Assembly (NCBI RefSeq): GCF_029784155.1
Contig: NC_073692.1
Location: 374,298,813 to 374,362,812 of the forward strand
DNA length: 64,000 bases
Source of the DNA: Uranotaenia lowii
Lineage: Eukaryota; Arthropoda; Insecta; Diptera; Culicidae
Direction: 5' to 3'
The notes under the pieces are model-generated. The model had not been told where the DNA came from. It worked only from the letters and a program-made list of their open reading frames with translations, and ran no database searches. Shown piece after piece: positions 23,620 through 34,905 of the stretch. Position 1 is the first letter of the stretch; every line of letters begins with the position of its first letter. A program made the translations under genes and the position numbers.

Positions 23620-24104
23620 TTAACCGTTATAATAGGAAGGATCTTTTAAGGGTGAACCAAACAACCAAAATCCTAAACCGGATGTTACTTGTCCGATTGA
23701 TGACATCAAGGTCGGACTCAGGGTGTTTACCATCGAAGCGGCAGTTGAGGCTACATCATGCGCTACGTCACTGCCACCGCTGAAGCTGCCCCTCCACAAT
23801 CTTTTAGCTCAGGTTTCCTCGCTTCCTCGGGATATCTTCTGGAGCAGCGATGGCAACAGACGGGGGTCCTTCTGAAACAGCTGTTTCATTTCGATGAAGA
23901 TCGGATGTTCCTGCAGGAAGGTCAGTCGGTTCTCGGACGATGGAATGCCGTGCCTCGCCATGTTACCATCCAATTCGATGACTTTCTGCTGCTTCCAGAC
24001 AGCTCTTGGAAGAAAATAGTGTTGAATAAGCATAAATTTGTTAAAATGAATGGATAATTAATGTTACTCACCGATACCGACAAAGCTGGCACCGTCGTCT
24101 ATTG
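23620..24104 (-). pseudogene. Two-exon gene fragment of unknown function
   Basis: On the minus strand a short exon (24104-24072, ending in a run that reads DDGASFVGI) is followed by a 69-bp intron (24071-24003, GTGAGT...AG). It joins in frame to an exon that stays open from 24002 to a TGA at 23811-23809. The same frame then stays open for about 62 more codons to a TAA at 23622-23620, so the TGA looks like a disabling mutation. The block around FLQEHPIF and KDPRLLPSLLQKI faintly resembles the XPC-binding (STI1-like) helices of Rad23, but the rest does not. No family is assigned. Just upstream the coding sequence is swamped by a 13-bp tandem repeat. Confidence 0.45.
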
Positions 24105-24133
24105 ACGTCGTCTATTGACAACGTCGTCTATTG
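24093..24133. repeat. Short tandem repeat CGTCGTCTATTGA
   Basis: Three adjacent near-copies of a 13-bp unit, with small variations (CGTC and AACGTC junctions), at the edge of the broken gene fragment. Confidence 0.8.
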
Positions 24134-24735
24134 AACGTCTTCCAGCTTCTATGGATTGTATTTGCCAAAATCAAGGCGAAATCTTTGTCTGAGTAATATC
24201 TTGATGATTGACAAAACTCTATGTTTTACAAAAAAAAATCAGAGCACCTGGAATCTCAGCCAGCCAGTAGCCAGCCAATAGCCAGCTGTCAAATTTCGGT
24301 TGCGTTTCGCCCCCACCACCGCATTCAACCCTCGTCTACTTTTTGCCAAAGTGAGACCACCTTACTAGGTTCATCATGGACACACCGAAGCACGATTTTC
24401 TCTCGCTCACTACTTAAACACACGAACACATTCGGCTCATATCCGGTATATACAGCCTGTATAATACTGGTAAAGGAATCAGTCATTTCTACCAGTGAAC
24501 TCCACACAAACGACGAGCCGAATCCAAACTTCATACGCCTCAAGCGAGTAGAAAAAACGACTCAGGCCGGACAAAATCAAACGACTCAAGCAAGCCAGAA
24601 AAACCTTGTGTCAAAATCTTGAAAAAAAAACAAGCTAGCCGAAAAGAATCGGAGTCAAAACAAAAATACTCAAGCTAGTTTAAGAAAAAATATTCAAGCG
24701 AGTTAAATTTAAATACTCAAGCGAGTCAAAACTAA

Positions 24736-24951
24736 GGCCGATGACATAGTGAATACGATGCGATGCGATGCGGTGAATGCGATTCAATGCGGTGAACCAC
24801 ATTCGATGAAAATGTATGTGAATCGCTTAAACCTGACATACTCAACGCGGCGAAGGAGATGTCAATTTGTTCCGCCGCTCGAGTTCGCATAGGCTGCGTC
24901 CGTAAATTTTCCGCCAATTCGCATCGCATCGCACTCACTATGTCATCGGCC
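24736..24951. mobile_element. Harbinger-like MITE, 216 bp
   Basis: Flanked by TAA (24733-24735 and 24952-24954). Inverted ends are GGCCGATGACATAGTGA, followed by CGATGCGATGCG-type subterminal repeats on both sides. A 3-bp TAA duplication and GGC-starting ends fit PIF/Harbinger MITEs. No coding capacity. Confidence 0.8.
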
Positions 24952-24954
24952 TAA

Positions 24955-25532
24955 GAGACTCACTCTTACCCACTCAAGGATTTTAAATCAGCCAACCTGT
25001 GAGCGAATATTATTTTTACTCTACGGATTTTTTTCTCATCAGACTCACAAAAAAAACAAAATTCGTAAGCTTGCTGCCAGGTCAAGGTCGTTAAGTTGCT
25101 TCATATTTTATAGATTCCATGGCAATCTTCGTTCGGTGCACAGTCGATCGTTCCAGTCAGGATCTCATCATTGAAATCAAAAACGAAAAAGAAGAGGTCG
25201 AAGTAGAGAACATGTCACGACACCTTTAGTAAATTTATGAGAAAATACATATATGAACATCATTAATTCATGCAACCACTAGCTAGATTTGGTTAAAATC
25301 GAAAAAATTTGGCTGACAAAACGCTCATTGCCAATTCGTTCACTACGTGTATAAATACGGCAATTGAATGGATAAGCTACAAATCTTATTGGATTTTAGA
25401 GTGCGAGTTCAGGTCTTGTGGATGATTTGGATGTTTGTTCGAAATTCCGAGAAGTACTGAACTTCAAATTCGTTATTCTAACATCTAAACTAGATTCTCA
25501 AGCAATTTAATTTTGAATTTTTCTTATCTTTA
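24955..25532. other. Unassigned stretch
   Basis: AT-rich, nothing recognised. Confidence 0.4.
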
Positions 25533-25707
25533 TACAGGGTCCAGAAAATGAAGTGCTACGTTGGAACTAACAGAATTATATTTTCAAATTGCATTGGAAT
25601 AATTCGGTTTTTTGCCCTTGAGATTTACCACATTCTGTTGAAGCTGGAGGCACATATTTCAAGAAGCCCTCAGAGCTTTTTGTGGGATTTTTCCCAGGCT
25701 TCCCAAG

Positions 25708-27044
25708 CTAAAGCTTAGTTCTTTTAGAAATGGGACAGTTACGAATGCGTGTATCTCAAAAACCTTTCGTTTGATCCAAAAACTTTCTATGAAGGAAATG
25801 AAGGTAATTTTATGATAATTCATGAAAAAATTTGAAAAAAATATTTATCGTTTTTTGTAAGAATAAATTCTACTTTATTCTTGGTACCTCCCATCAGCTA
25901 GCGCACACTTTTTTCAGTCATGATATTGATCAGTTTTTCAAACTAATACTCCGTCTAATCTGTATTTAGGTGGCTACACCCTCTTCCTTCAATTTCCGCT
26001 ACTTTTTGGACCAATAGTTCTCTTTTAAAAGAAACTGAGGGCAATTTAGTGGATACAGATGTTTCGAAATTTACAAATTTGATTAATTTTGAGCCACTTT
26101 TTGAGCATTTTTAATGGAATTTCTGCTGGCAAAATCTGGCAATAACGAAGTAAAACCATCATGAGATTAAACTTAAAGTATAATTGGTTAGTATAGATCG
26201 TAGTTTGCGAAGGGTACATAAAAGATTACTCTTTTTAGGCTTTTAAAACAGCGAAAACCATAGTTTTCGTTTTGAATATTGTTATTTGTTTCCACATGAG
26301 CAGAATTTTGGCAAATCATAATATTTCATAAAATATAACCAGCAAATGCATACTTTAATATACTCGGGACCTTGCTACGAGCAGACATGGTATAGGACTC
26401 AACCGCTGGAATTTCTTTAAAATAGGGTATTTCATAAGTTTTGTCGTTCATCAGAAATCATCTGTCCCATAGCCTCGGAACCGGCTATACAGCTAACGAG
26501 CTCTGGAACTAACAAAAATTTAGTGTTTGAGGTGTGGTTTGAATGACTCATTACCAGACAACACTTTCAGCTTATCGGAGAAAAAATTTTTTTGGAAATT
26601 TCAGCGATCTACCCTTAGTTTTTCGCTTTTTTTAAATTAAAAATGCTTGTATGAGACTTGACTTCCCTGATGACCCTTAGCCGAAGTTGCCGACCATATG
26701 CTTCACTCCAATGCTTGATTTGAACTTTGTGGACATTTTTGACAGTATTTGCATACTTTTCCACCACTCACATACAGTAATTCTTCGAATAATCAACGGT
26801 TTTGTCAGCTATCAATTTGATTATGATGGATTTTGAATGAAAGTGTGCAAAATTATTTTTTCCTTTTTTTCTTGCATCGTAAATATCTCAAAAACGCGTA
26901 ATTTTTTAATTTTGAAAAAAAAAATAGGTCGGATAGTACTTTTTACAGGCAACAAATTGCTGCCAAAATTTTGAATGTCCGATTACTAGTAAACGAGCTA
27001 TTAGCAAAAGAAAGTGTCCCATTTCTAAAAGAACTAAGCTTTAG
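25708..27044. mobile_element. Inner TIR element (AGTTCTTTTAGAAATGGGAC ends)
   Basis: A 29-bp inverted repeat, CTAAAGCTTAGTTC continuing TTTTAGAAATGGGAC, closes a 1.34-kb unit inside the 2.76-kb element. TA occurs inside the repeat (CTTAGTTC), so the true end may be a few bases in. No coding frame. Confidence 0.6.
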
Positions 27045-27737
27045 AAAGTGCGTCAGAACTTCCAAACCGTCATGTTTTGTACAGCAGACATCAGGATTCA
27101 ATATACTCTAGACAGCCAAGCCCTATTGGTCAGGCGAACTCACAGACCAATCTGAGCTCGAAGATGCAATACAAAGTCCTGCGCTGAAAAACTATCACTG
27201 AAACCAAAATAGGGACGTGTTCACGGTTCGATGTCATGCCGTGGTTCTAGTCTAGATACGTAAATTGATAGATCTTCTCCTCTTCAGGGTGTTCGGTCGA
27301 TTCTCACCAGTGAAGTACCTACGGCTATTATTGGTGATTTCGATCCAAACCTTAAGCAATGCAGATTTTTGTCACCTACTTCTTTCTTCCAGACAACCAA
27401 AATCTTTTTATTCACGAGCCGCTGTACGGCGAAAAGTTTATCGGTGCTAAACACGAAATTCTGAAAATCCGCCGATCAGCTGCGCCTTCGCTCTTTTTAC
27501 CCGTTCTTGATTTTGTTTTACCGGAATGACTTGAATACTTAGGACACAGAAAATTTTTTTGACTATTACGTGTCACTGAAACTGCAACCTTTAAAATAAA
27601 TCAAACTGTAACTAACAAAACCTGTAATTTTCAATTGTTTCCCTTGAAGGTTAACGAAGATTCATTTATTATTATAGCAAATGTCCTGTAAAAAGTTGTA
27701 CACTGAAAATCAAATGTCACGTAATTAGTTTTTCGAC

Positions 27738-27801
27738 CTGTAAAATTACGGTAAATGTCCTGCTCGTTTTGTTACAGGACATTTGCGTAATTTTACAGGA
27801 A
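27738..27801. repeat. Palindromic hairpin
   Basis: CCTGTAAAATTACG...AAATGTCCTG is matched by its complement after a 12-base loop (25-base arms with a small mismatch). The same CCTGTAA motif occurs again nearby (27621 and 27689). Probably the two ends of a small decayed foldback element. Confidence 0.55.
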
Positions 27802-27818
27802 ATAATTTTTGCTGTGTA

Positions 27819-28017
27819 GGTAACGAACATATTTTGGACCAGAGGACCAATTTTAGACCACCTTGTCTAGCTCTCCTATAAAACAAATGATCATTAATTT
27901 TTTTAGCAAATATTGTTGAAGCCCGGGCACTTAATGCAATGCACTATTTTTTTTCATTATTAAATAGTTGCTTTATAAGAGAGCTAGACAAGTTAGTCCA
28001 AAATAAGTCCGTTACCC
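27819..28017. mobile_element. Small foldback MITE, 199 bp
   Basis: Flanked by TA. Inverted ends are GGTAACGAAC and GGGTAACGGAC, continuing into TATTTTGGAC and TTGTCTAGCTCTC on both sides. Confidence 0.7.
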
Positions 28018-28296
28018 TATAAGCCTTGAGCTAAAGTTCATCTTTAGGGATCCGACACCGATATTGATCCGGTATATTGAATTGTACCACTGATTCGATG
28101 AATTTTCTGGGCGCATCTTGATGATCTTCACCATTGTTTGAACCTCATTTTTCCGAAAAACACTTGATTAGAAAATCATCAAATACATGCTCTGACAGCT
28201 TAATCATCATGTTAACAAAGTGGCAAGGTGTCATTGAATTCGGTTTTGTATGCTTCGCAATGTTAAAGTTATGTAGCAGTTTTTCCGGACCCTGTA

Positions 28297-29874
28297 CTAT
28301 TTGACAAATTCTGTACTTTTGAAAAAATCTTCAAAATATAGGAACAATGTTTGAAAAAAAACTTCAAAAAATACTAAAATCAACGGAAGTAGGTCACTTG
28401 CAGGCAAATTCCAAAAGAGTAGGTCCACTGCCACACTTGAAAGACTCTGAATTCCAGCTAAGCGCACTTCAATCAAACGGCCTTTGCTTAGCGCGATTAC
28501 TGGTCGATGCCATGTCCTGACATTGACACCAAAACGATCATCACCCTCGTCTTGCTTTCCGAGTTGTGATGTTGAAGGGGGGAGGGGGTGGTCTTTGGAA
28601 CCGAACCTGCCACGGACTGATTAGTGGAAGATTGGCATTTCGCATTTCTCGCTGCAAGCGATGCGCGTTGAGATTAGCATGCGCCATCATCATCAGGCGA
28701 GCGAGCGTCTGTCGGTGCTGCGTCGTTCTTATCAACCAAAACAATGAACTGTGGATTGATTTTTCTAAAAGGAGTAAGTTCGGGACAAAGTTGAACCTAT
28801 TCTGGAGGCATCCTAGATTGCCTCCAACTCAACTTTTGGGCTAAGCCAACAGTATTCTTTTACCTATTTTTATCTGCAAATATTTGATGGCTTTCGAAAT
28901 CGGAATCGCAAATTGAGTCATGCGTACTAAGCGTACAGCAACCCGTGCTAGCATATGAAAGAAATTATGTGAAGTTCAAACCGACATGTTGGGTGTAGTG
29001 TGTTTGTATGTTTTTGTTTTAAAGCTAAACGGAAACTTTGCAAACCAAACAGATCGGTCATTGATGTTTTGGGGCTGACGTATCCTTGAAGGACGATCTG
29101 CTGTGGGGTTATCTGAAACTTGGGGTTTCGTTGTTGTTATGATGGAAGTGCACCGAGGAGTAACGATTAGAAGGTGGACGTTTCCCGGGTTTGGTCAGAC
29201 TGTTAGCTGATGTAATAAACCTTAGTTATGGCGTGATCGAAAATTCAGGATACCATTCAAAGGATGAAAAGTTTGTTTCCATAAACAATATTAAGGTCCC
29301 AAGTTGATATAGATCCCAAGTTTGGTTCGTTGCTGAAGTTCCCAGTAGATTCAACTTCACTTTATCACTTTTGATCATGTTATCGAGATCTAACGTCCTC
29401 AATTTATTTTATAACTTTTGTTTTTTTATAATTTTTTTTTTGAACAATATTGCAGTAGTATTTGAACTCTTATGTTTCCAGTAAGAATACAAATAAAAAT
29501 TATATCCACCACAAACATTATAAAATAAGCATCGACAGCTTAGCTTAATTAGTAATAAAATAATTTGATTTGACTTTGTCAGCATCCGCTGCTGATTGCT
29601 ATGGAAGACCGATAAAGTGTTGATTATTTTTTTCTTCAAATAATTTCCCACCATAAAATGAAAATTCTATAACAGATTATTTTTCAAACTAAAATGCAGA
29701 AGAATCCTAAACTGAATAAATATTATTAGTATAATAACAGAAGATTAATGCTTTGAAATCCGAAAAATATTTTATCTCACTACAGTCACTACACGAAAAT
29801 CCGGAGGTATTCTTCACCCATTGAGATGAACTGTACCATACAAATTTCATAACATGATTTCTTTGAACGAAATG
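28297..29874. other. Unassigned stretch
   Basis: No element recognised. A GC-richer patch at about 28480-28740 keeps frames open on both strands, which is a composition effect. Confidence 0.35.
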
Positions 29875-29955
29875 AAGGTTGATACAATCAAAATTTGGTC
29901 AATATCAACTTGACGTATTTCTTTCAATTTTGCATTTAAAAAATCTGAACACCCC

Positions 29956-30037
<82 letters not shown>

Positions 30038-30293
30038 ATGTTGCTCCTATTTTGATTTTGGAATTCACTCTTTAGTTGTCAAAATGCCGTCCAAGGAAGA
30101 AGAGCAGCGTAACAAAATTTTGCTCGTGCATTGCGAAAATCCGAGCTACTCGCACGCACAGCTCGCAAAATCGCTAAAAGTTCCCGAATCAACCGTTACA
30201 AATGTTATTTCAGTGTTTGGGGAACGTTTGTCGACAGCCAGGAAGTCTGGATCGGGGAGAAATCGAAAACCGGAAGCCGCTGAGACGACATTT
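29875..30293 (+). mobile_element. DD37E mariner-family element, 5' fragment
   Basis: Shares its left end (GGTTGATACAATCAAAATTTG against GGTGATACAGTCAAAATTTG), leader and transposase start with the fuller copy at 32329. It breaks off near 30293, where another dispersed repeat begins. A transposase start at 30084 leads into SYSHAQLAKSLKV, a helix-turn-helix, and stays open for 70 codons before the break. Confidence 0.75.
29962..30034. repeat. (GT)n microsatellite
   Basis: About 36 uninterrupted GT units. The fuller DD37E copy has only a short GTGTGTTTGTGT at the same place in its leader, so the array grew from within the transposon. Confidence 0.97.
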
Positions 30294-30455
30294 ACGACGT
30301 GATTTACGCCGTTAAATAAGACTGCTATTTCTAACGTTCGGCTTACTGAATTTCAGCCATCCTCAGAAAAAAACTTGTTTTGCCGCGTGTTTCCTTTACG
30401 GCCGCCGTACGACCGTCGTCACCGAAAAATATCAATTAAGGAAACCAAAATTGAA
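30293..30455. repeat. Dispersed repeat (copy 1)
   Basis: Contains TTTACGACG, TTACTGAATTTCAGCCATCC and a CTTGTT...GCCGCGTGTTT block shared with 34755-34905. The flanking AAAATATCAATTAAGGAAACC is the complement of a stretch at the start of the other copy, suggesting a palindromic element. Confidence 0.6.
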
Positions 30456-30812
30456 TAATCAAGGTTTTACTTTATACTCTGATCCTGAATGTACCGATGC
30501 TTCGTTTAATCAGTCCGAAGATAATTAATCAAACATGCATATTTCTGGTTAAATTAACGCTTATGAGAGATGCTAGAATTTTTACAATTAATTTTTTTTA
30601 CATTCATTACCTTTAGATATAAAAAAATACAACACAATCAATTGATTTGACACGTGAAGTGAAAAAATCCGGGCAAAATCCGGGTATTTTTCAATAAAAT
30701 CCGGGCAGGCGGGCTGGGCCGGACTGTTCCCAAATTTTGTATCAAATATCCGGGCAAACCCGGATAAAGCCGGGCAATTTGTCAATGTCATGTTTAAGTT
30801 AGCGTTCTTAAG
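30456..30812. other. Unassigned, with CCGGGC-rich patch
   Basis: A patch at about 30669-30775 has repeated AAATCCGGGCA-like motifs (about six). Its origin is unknown. Confidence 0.4.
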
Positions 30813-30814
30813 TA

Positions 30815-31771
30815 CCGTCAAAAAGAGGCATCATGCAACAGCGGGGTTAGATGCAACATTTATAAATATAACACCACACTGATTCAATTTTTAATTTAAT
30901 GTTTTGTAATAAAGTTATCTTTTAATGATTACAAAATGATGATGACATAATTTCTCGCGTCTTTAGCTAATTTTTTATAATTTTTTACTTTTATATAAAA
31001 TTTGAAAAATCGAGCAATAAATGTACAAATTTTAACATTTTTCGATGCCGTAAAAAACTTTACCCAGTATGACGGATTGGCTTGATAATATTACCAACAA
31101 ACTTTTACTGGTTTCCTCATGCTATACCAACACTGTTGGTGTAAAACTATTTTTCGAACAATCGCCCAATTTTTTAAAATAGATATTTTTATAATTCAGT
31201 TAGGTGTCTGGGGTAAAATGCAACAAAATGCAAATCAAAGAAACACCTTGTAAATGTCGTTTCCATGTGCTGGAACATGAATGTTTTGCATCACGCGTTT
31301 GTCAACATTGAAATTTCATTCATCTAAACATTTATTTTTATGATTTCAGCTTGTAGAATTTTTCGTAGTATTATTTAACCCCTAAATGTATGCAGCATCC
31401 TTATTTTCAGGAAAAATGTTTAAATTAGTTTTTACAGACCAAAAAACTACTGCAATTGTTGTTTTCATGCGTAATAGTCTTTAAAGCATCGAAAACATAT
31501 TAAAAACTATAAATTTTAATACGTGTTCATAAGATTTTTCATTAAAAACAAAGTTTGTTGCAAGTGACCCCATTTTCTAAGGAGTGTGAAAATCGAATGT
31601 TTTTAGAAAATTAAAAATAACTAAAGAAACCAATAATTTTTCTAACTACGTAAATTTGATGTCCCATCATCCTTAAAACTTTTGATGCATAAGGGGTAGG
31701 ATTAACTGTGAACATAAGTTTTCTAGAAGCCATTGAAGTTGAAAATTGTTGCATGTTGCCCTAGTTGACGG
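30815..31771. mobile_element. TA-flanked MITE (CCGTCAA ends), 957 bp
   Basis: TA at 30813-30814 and 31772-31773. Ends are CCGTCAA followed by (A/G)GGCA(T/A)CATGCAAC in inverted orientation. The end starts like that of the element at 43797. Non-coding. Confidence 0.72.
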
Positions 31772-31773
31772 TA

Positions 31774-32326
31774 CTAAACATTAAAATTCTCATTTTTTTC
31801 TTCTTGTTCATCTCCGGGAAGTACAGGCGAGACTTGTCCACGAAAAGTTTCTGGTTGGAAACCTTTCAAGTGACCGTTAAGGAGTTCGTTTTGCTGTCCA
31901 TTACGATTATTTTCAAAATATCTACCCACTAGCGTCCAAATATTCTGCGCACGATTTGGCAACCGTATTTCGTTTATTTGACCGGTGGGCAGCTTTTCTA
32001 CATTGTAGAAATGAAGCCAAGCCTGTTTTTTTAGTCAGCTTGACGAACCAGTCAGAATAATTTATTGGTTTTGGATTATTTTTGGGTTGAGCTTGAAAAG
32101 ACCTCTTACGTTCCTTAACTTTATGGAATCAATCATTTTCACTTTTATACAAATTTTAGCTCACTATTGGATCCTCTAAGACTTTTTCAACGATTTACCA
32201 TTTGAACTTTGGTCGAATAGTTGATTTCCAGGCTGATGACTTTTCTGAATGAACTTCAGTATTGGACGCTATCTAAAAAACCACTCGACAGATTGTTTCC
32301 GAATTTTGTACTCGTAAATATTTCAT
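31774..32326. other. Unassigned stretch
   Basis: Nothing recognised. Confidence 0.4.
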
Positions 32327-32498
32327 TAAAAGGTGATACAGTCAAAATTTGGTCAATATCAACTTGACGTATTTCTTTCAATTTTGCATTTAAAAAGCAT
32401 GAACACCCCTCATTTTGAAGGTGTGTTTGTGTAGAATGTTGCTCCTATTTTGATTTCACTCTTTTTCACACTTTGGAATTCACTCTTCAGTTGTCAAA

Positions 32499-33482
32499 AT
32501 GCTGTCCAAGGAAGAAGAGCAGCGTATCAAAATTTTGCTCGCGCATCGTGAAAATCCGAGCTACTCGCACGCAAAGCTGGCAAAATCGCTGAACGTTGGT
32601 AAATCAACCGTTACAAATGTAATTAAAGTGTTTGGGGAACGTTTGTCGACAACCAGGAAGTCTGGATCGGGGGGAAATCGAAAACCGGAAGCGGCTGAGA
32701 CGACAAAGAGAGTTACCGGTAGTTTCAAGCGAAACTCTAACCTCTCTCTTCGAGATGCCGCAAATAAGCTGGGTGTATCGTCAACAACCGTGCATCGAGC
32801 CAAAAAACGGGCCAGACTATCGACTTACAAGAAGGTAGTGACTCCAAAACGCGATGATAAACGAAATACGACGGCCAAAGCGCGATCCCGGAGGCTGTAA
32901 ACGACGATGCTTACGAAGTTTGACTGCGTGGAAATGGACGATGAAACCTACGTCAAAGCCGACTACTAGCAGCTTCCGGGACAGGAGTTTTATACGGCAA
33001 AAGGAAGGGGAAAGGTAGCAGATATTTTCAAGCACATGAAACTGTCAAAGTCCGCGAAGAAATATCTGGATTGGCAAGCCATCTGTACCTGTGGCTTGAA
33101 AAGCACCATTTTCATAGCTTCCGGGATTGTCAACCAAGAAATTTACGTGAAAGAGTGTTTGAATAAACGTCTGCTGCCTTTCCTGAAGAAACACGGTTGT
33201 TTCGTACTGTTTTGGCTGGATTTGGCATCTTGCCATTACGGTAAAAAGGTCATGGAGTGGTAAGCCGCCAACAACGTGCAGGTGGTTCCCAAGGACAAGA
33301 ACCCTCCCAACACGCCAGAGCTCCGCCCAATTGAGAAATACTGGGCTATTGTCAAGCGGAACCTAAAGAAGACCAAAAAACTGCTAAGGACGAGCAGCAG
33401 TTCAAGCACAGATGAACAGATGTACAAGCTCGAACAAAAAATCTTCAGAAACTTGTGTAAAATTTCTAGTGCTCTATTTTAA
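32499..33482 (+). pseudogene. DD37E transposase, inactive
   Basis: The first 133 codons contain two helix-turn-helix regions (YSHAKLAKSLNVGKSTVTNV and a later LRDAANKLGVSSTTVH). A frameshift near 32895 leads to the catalytic part: first aspartate in MDDETYVKAD, second in WLDLASCHY, then PELRPIEKYW with the glutamate. Exactly 37 positions separate the second D and the E. This is the spacing of the mosquito ITmD37E group. A stop (about 32968) follows the first aspartate block and another (33261-33263) lies between D and E. Downstream the frame runs into foreign sequence. Confidence 0.85.
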
Positions 33483-34448
33483 AGAAACCGTTAAAAAATG
33501 ACGAAAAACAGTGCCATCTATTGCTAGATTCCTAACTTTTGAACGGCGCAATAGATGGCACTGTTTCTAGATAGCTCTTTTAAATGTAACAATTTTTCGA
33601 AAGGACGCAATGGTATTTGAATTCAAAAATGAATAAATTTAAATACAATAAGACGAATTATTCTATACAATTAGATTAACCACGAATAATTTTAAGCTGG
33701 GGAAAATAGCATTATCATATTTTTTTTCACTACAGAGACTGCCGAAATAACAAACAGATGTACAAGCTTGAATTATTATATTCCAGAAACCAGTACAAAT
33801 TTTCGAATGCTATCATTTAAACAAGCCGATTAAACTTTTGAAGTGCCTCATTCTTGGAAGAGCACAATCGTATATGATCTCAAAAATTGATAAATTAACA
33901 TCGTAGTAGAATGGACGGCTTCAATATATTCACAGCAAGGTAAATTTGCCTGTTTCATTTTATCTTCATTCTTTTTACTAAAAAAGACTAACTAAGAACT
34001 TCGGACAAGCCAGACGAACCAGTTATTTTATCCAGTTGAGCTTAAAACTAAAAATCTCATGAAACAATACCGATTCTTGGCTATTCTGAGCGAGCATTTT
34101 ATCGTATCATATCTGTTTCTATTTAGTGCTTCATGCTAGTTTGAAACAATTAGAAAAACAGCTTAAAGCTAAAAAATTTCCATTACGCAAATCATAAATG
34201 TGTTGCAAATCTTCAAAACTCGTCAAATAGTAATTCGACATATTCATAACTGACTAATAGTTTGTTATTTTGTTTTGTTTACATTTCACTTTCTTCTTGA
34301 CAGTTCTCTCTGGTGTCCTTGGAGACATCTGGTGGCTCAACCAAAACACATAAAATTGATTGAAAACGGTCGTTGGAACTTTACACACGTTTCAAGGCTT
34401 AGCTTGTACATCAGTTCATCAGTGGTTCAAGGTATACTTGCTTTCTGC

Positions 34449-34542
34449 GGCGAAGAAGGTGGACAAGGTGGTTGTACAAAATCTGATGGCAGGGGTTAAG
34501 CGTAAGGCCCGGCAATTCGGATTTGGAAAAGCGGAAGCCTAA
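34449..34542 (+). pseudogene. DD37E transposase C-terminus
   Basis: KKVDKVVVQNLMAGVKRKARQ and a charged tail to a TAA match the usual end of DD37E/pogo-like transposases. It lies about 125 bp before the right inverted end, as expected. Confidence 0.65.
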
Positions 34543-34754
34543 CTGAATATTTTTCCTGAATTTTATACTAATTAAACTTGAAAAAGAAATTTAGTTTGAT
34601 TTTTTAAATAAACGATTTCACCGATTTACACGCGTTTTCCCTTGACCAAATTTTGACCGTATCACCCTTTATGGCAATTAAATTACAGATGATCAAGCGT
34701 CTATACAATTGAATAATCTTTTATTTGTTTGGTTTTGATCACCGCTCTTTCTTG

Positions 34755-34905
34755 TGGTTTCTTTAATTGATATTTTTCGGTGATTTACGACGATAAATAT
34801 GACTGCTGTATTTTACGTTTCTACTTACTGAATTTCAGCCATCCTCAGAAAAAACTTGTTCTGCCGCGTGTTTCGTTTACGGCCGTCGTACGACGGAGAG
34901 CAAAC
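34755..34905. repeat. Dispersed repeat (copy 2)
   Basis: Counterpart of 30293-30455. It shares TTACTGAATTTCAGCCATCC and GCCGCGTGTTT, and lies just beyond the fuller DD37E element as copy 1 lies just beyond the truncated one. Confidence 0.6.

Larger units (their letters stand above)
25535..28294. mobile_element. Tc1/mariner-type element with nested inserts, 2.76 kb
   Basis: Flanked by TA (25533-25534 and 28295-28296). Inverted ends begin CAGGGTCC followed by (A/G)GAAAA and GCTAC. No transposase reading frame was found. Much of its length is explained by the inner elements at 25708-27044 and 27819-28017. Confidence 0.7.
32329..34669 (+). mobile_element. DD37E Tc1/mariner element, decayed, 2.34 kb
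   Basis: TA on both sides (32327-32328, 34670-34671). Inverted ends begin AA(A/G)GGTGATAC and continue GTCAAAATTTGGTCAA. It carries an inactive transposase in two pieces (32499-33482 and 34449-34542), separated by about 0.95 kb of other sequence. Part of that (33400-33545 and again 33755-33850) is a dispersed repeat also found at 20523-20660. Confidence 0.85.

Noticed and set aside
29961..30302. 113-codon ORF starting in the GT array
   Set aside because: The first 25 codons are microsatellite; the real transposase start is the ATG at 30084.
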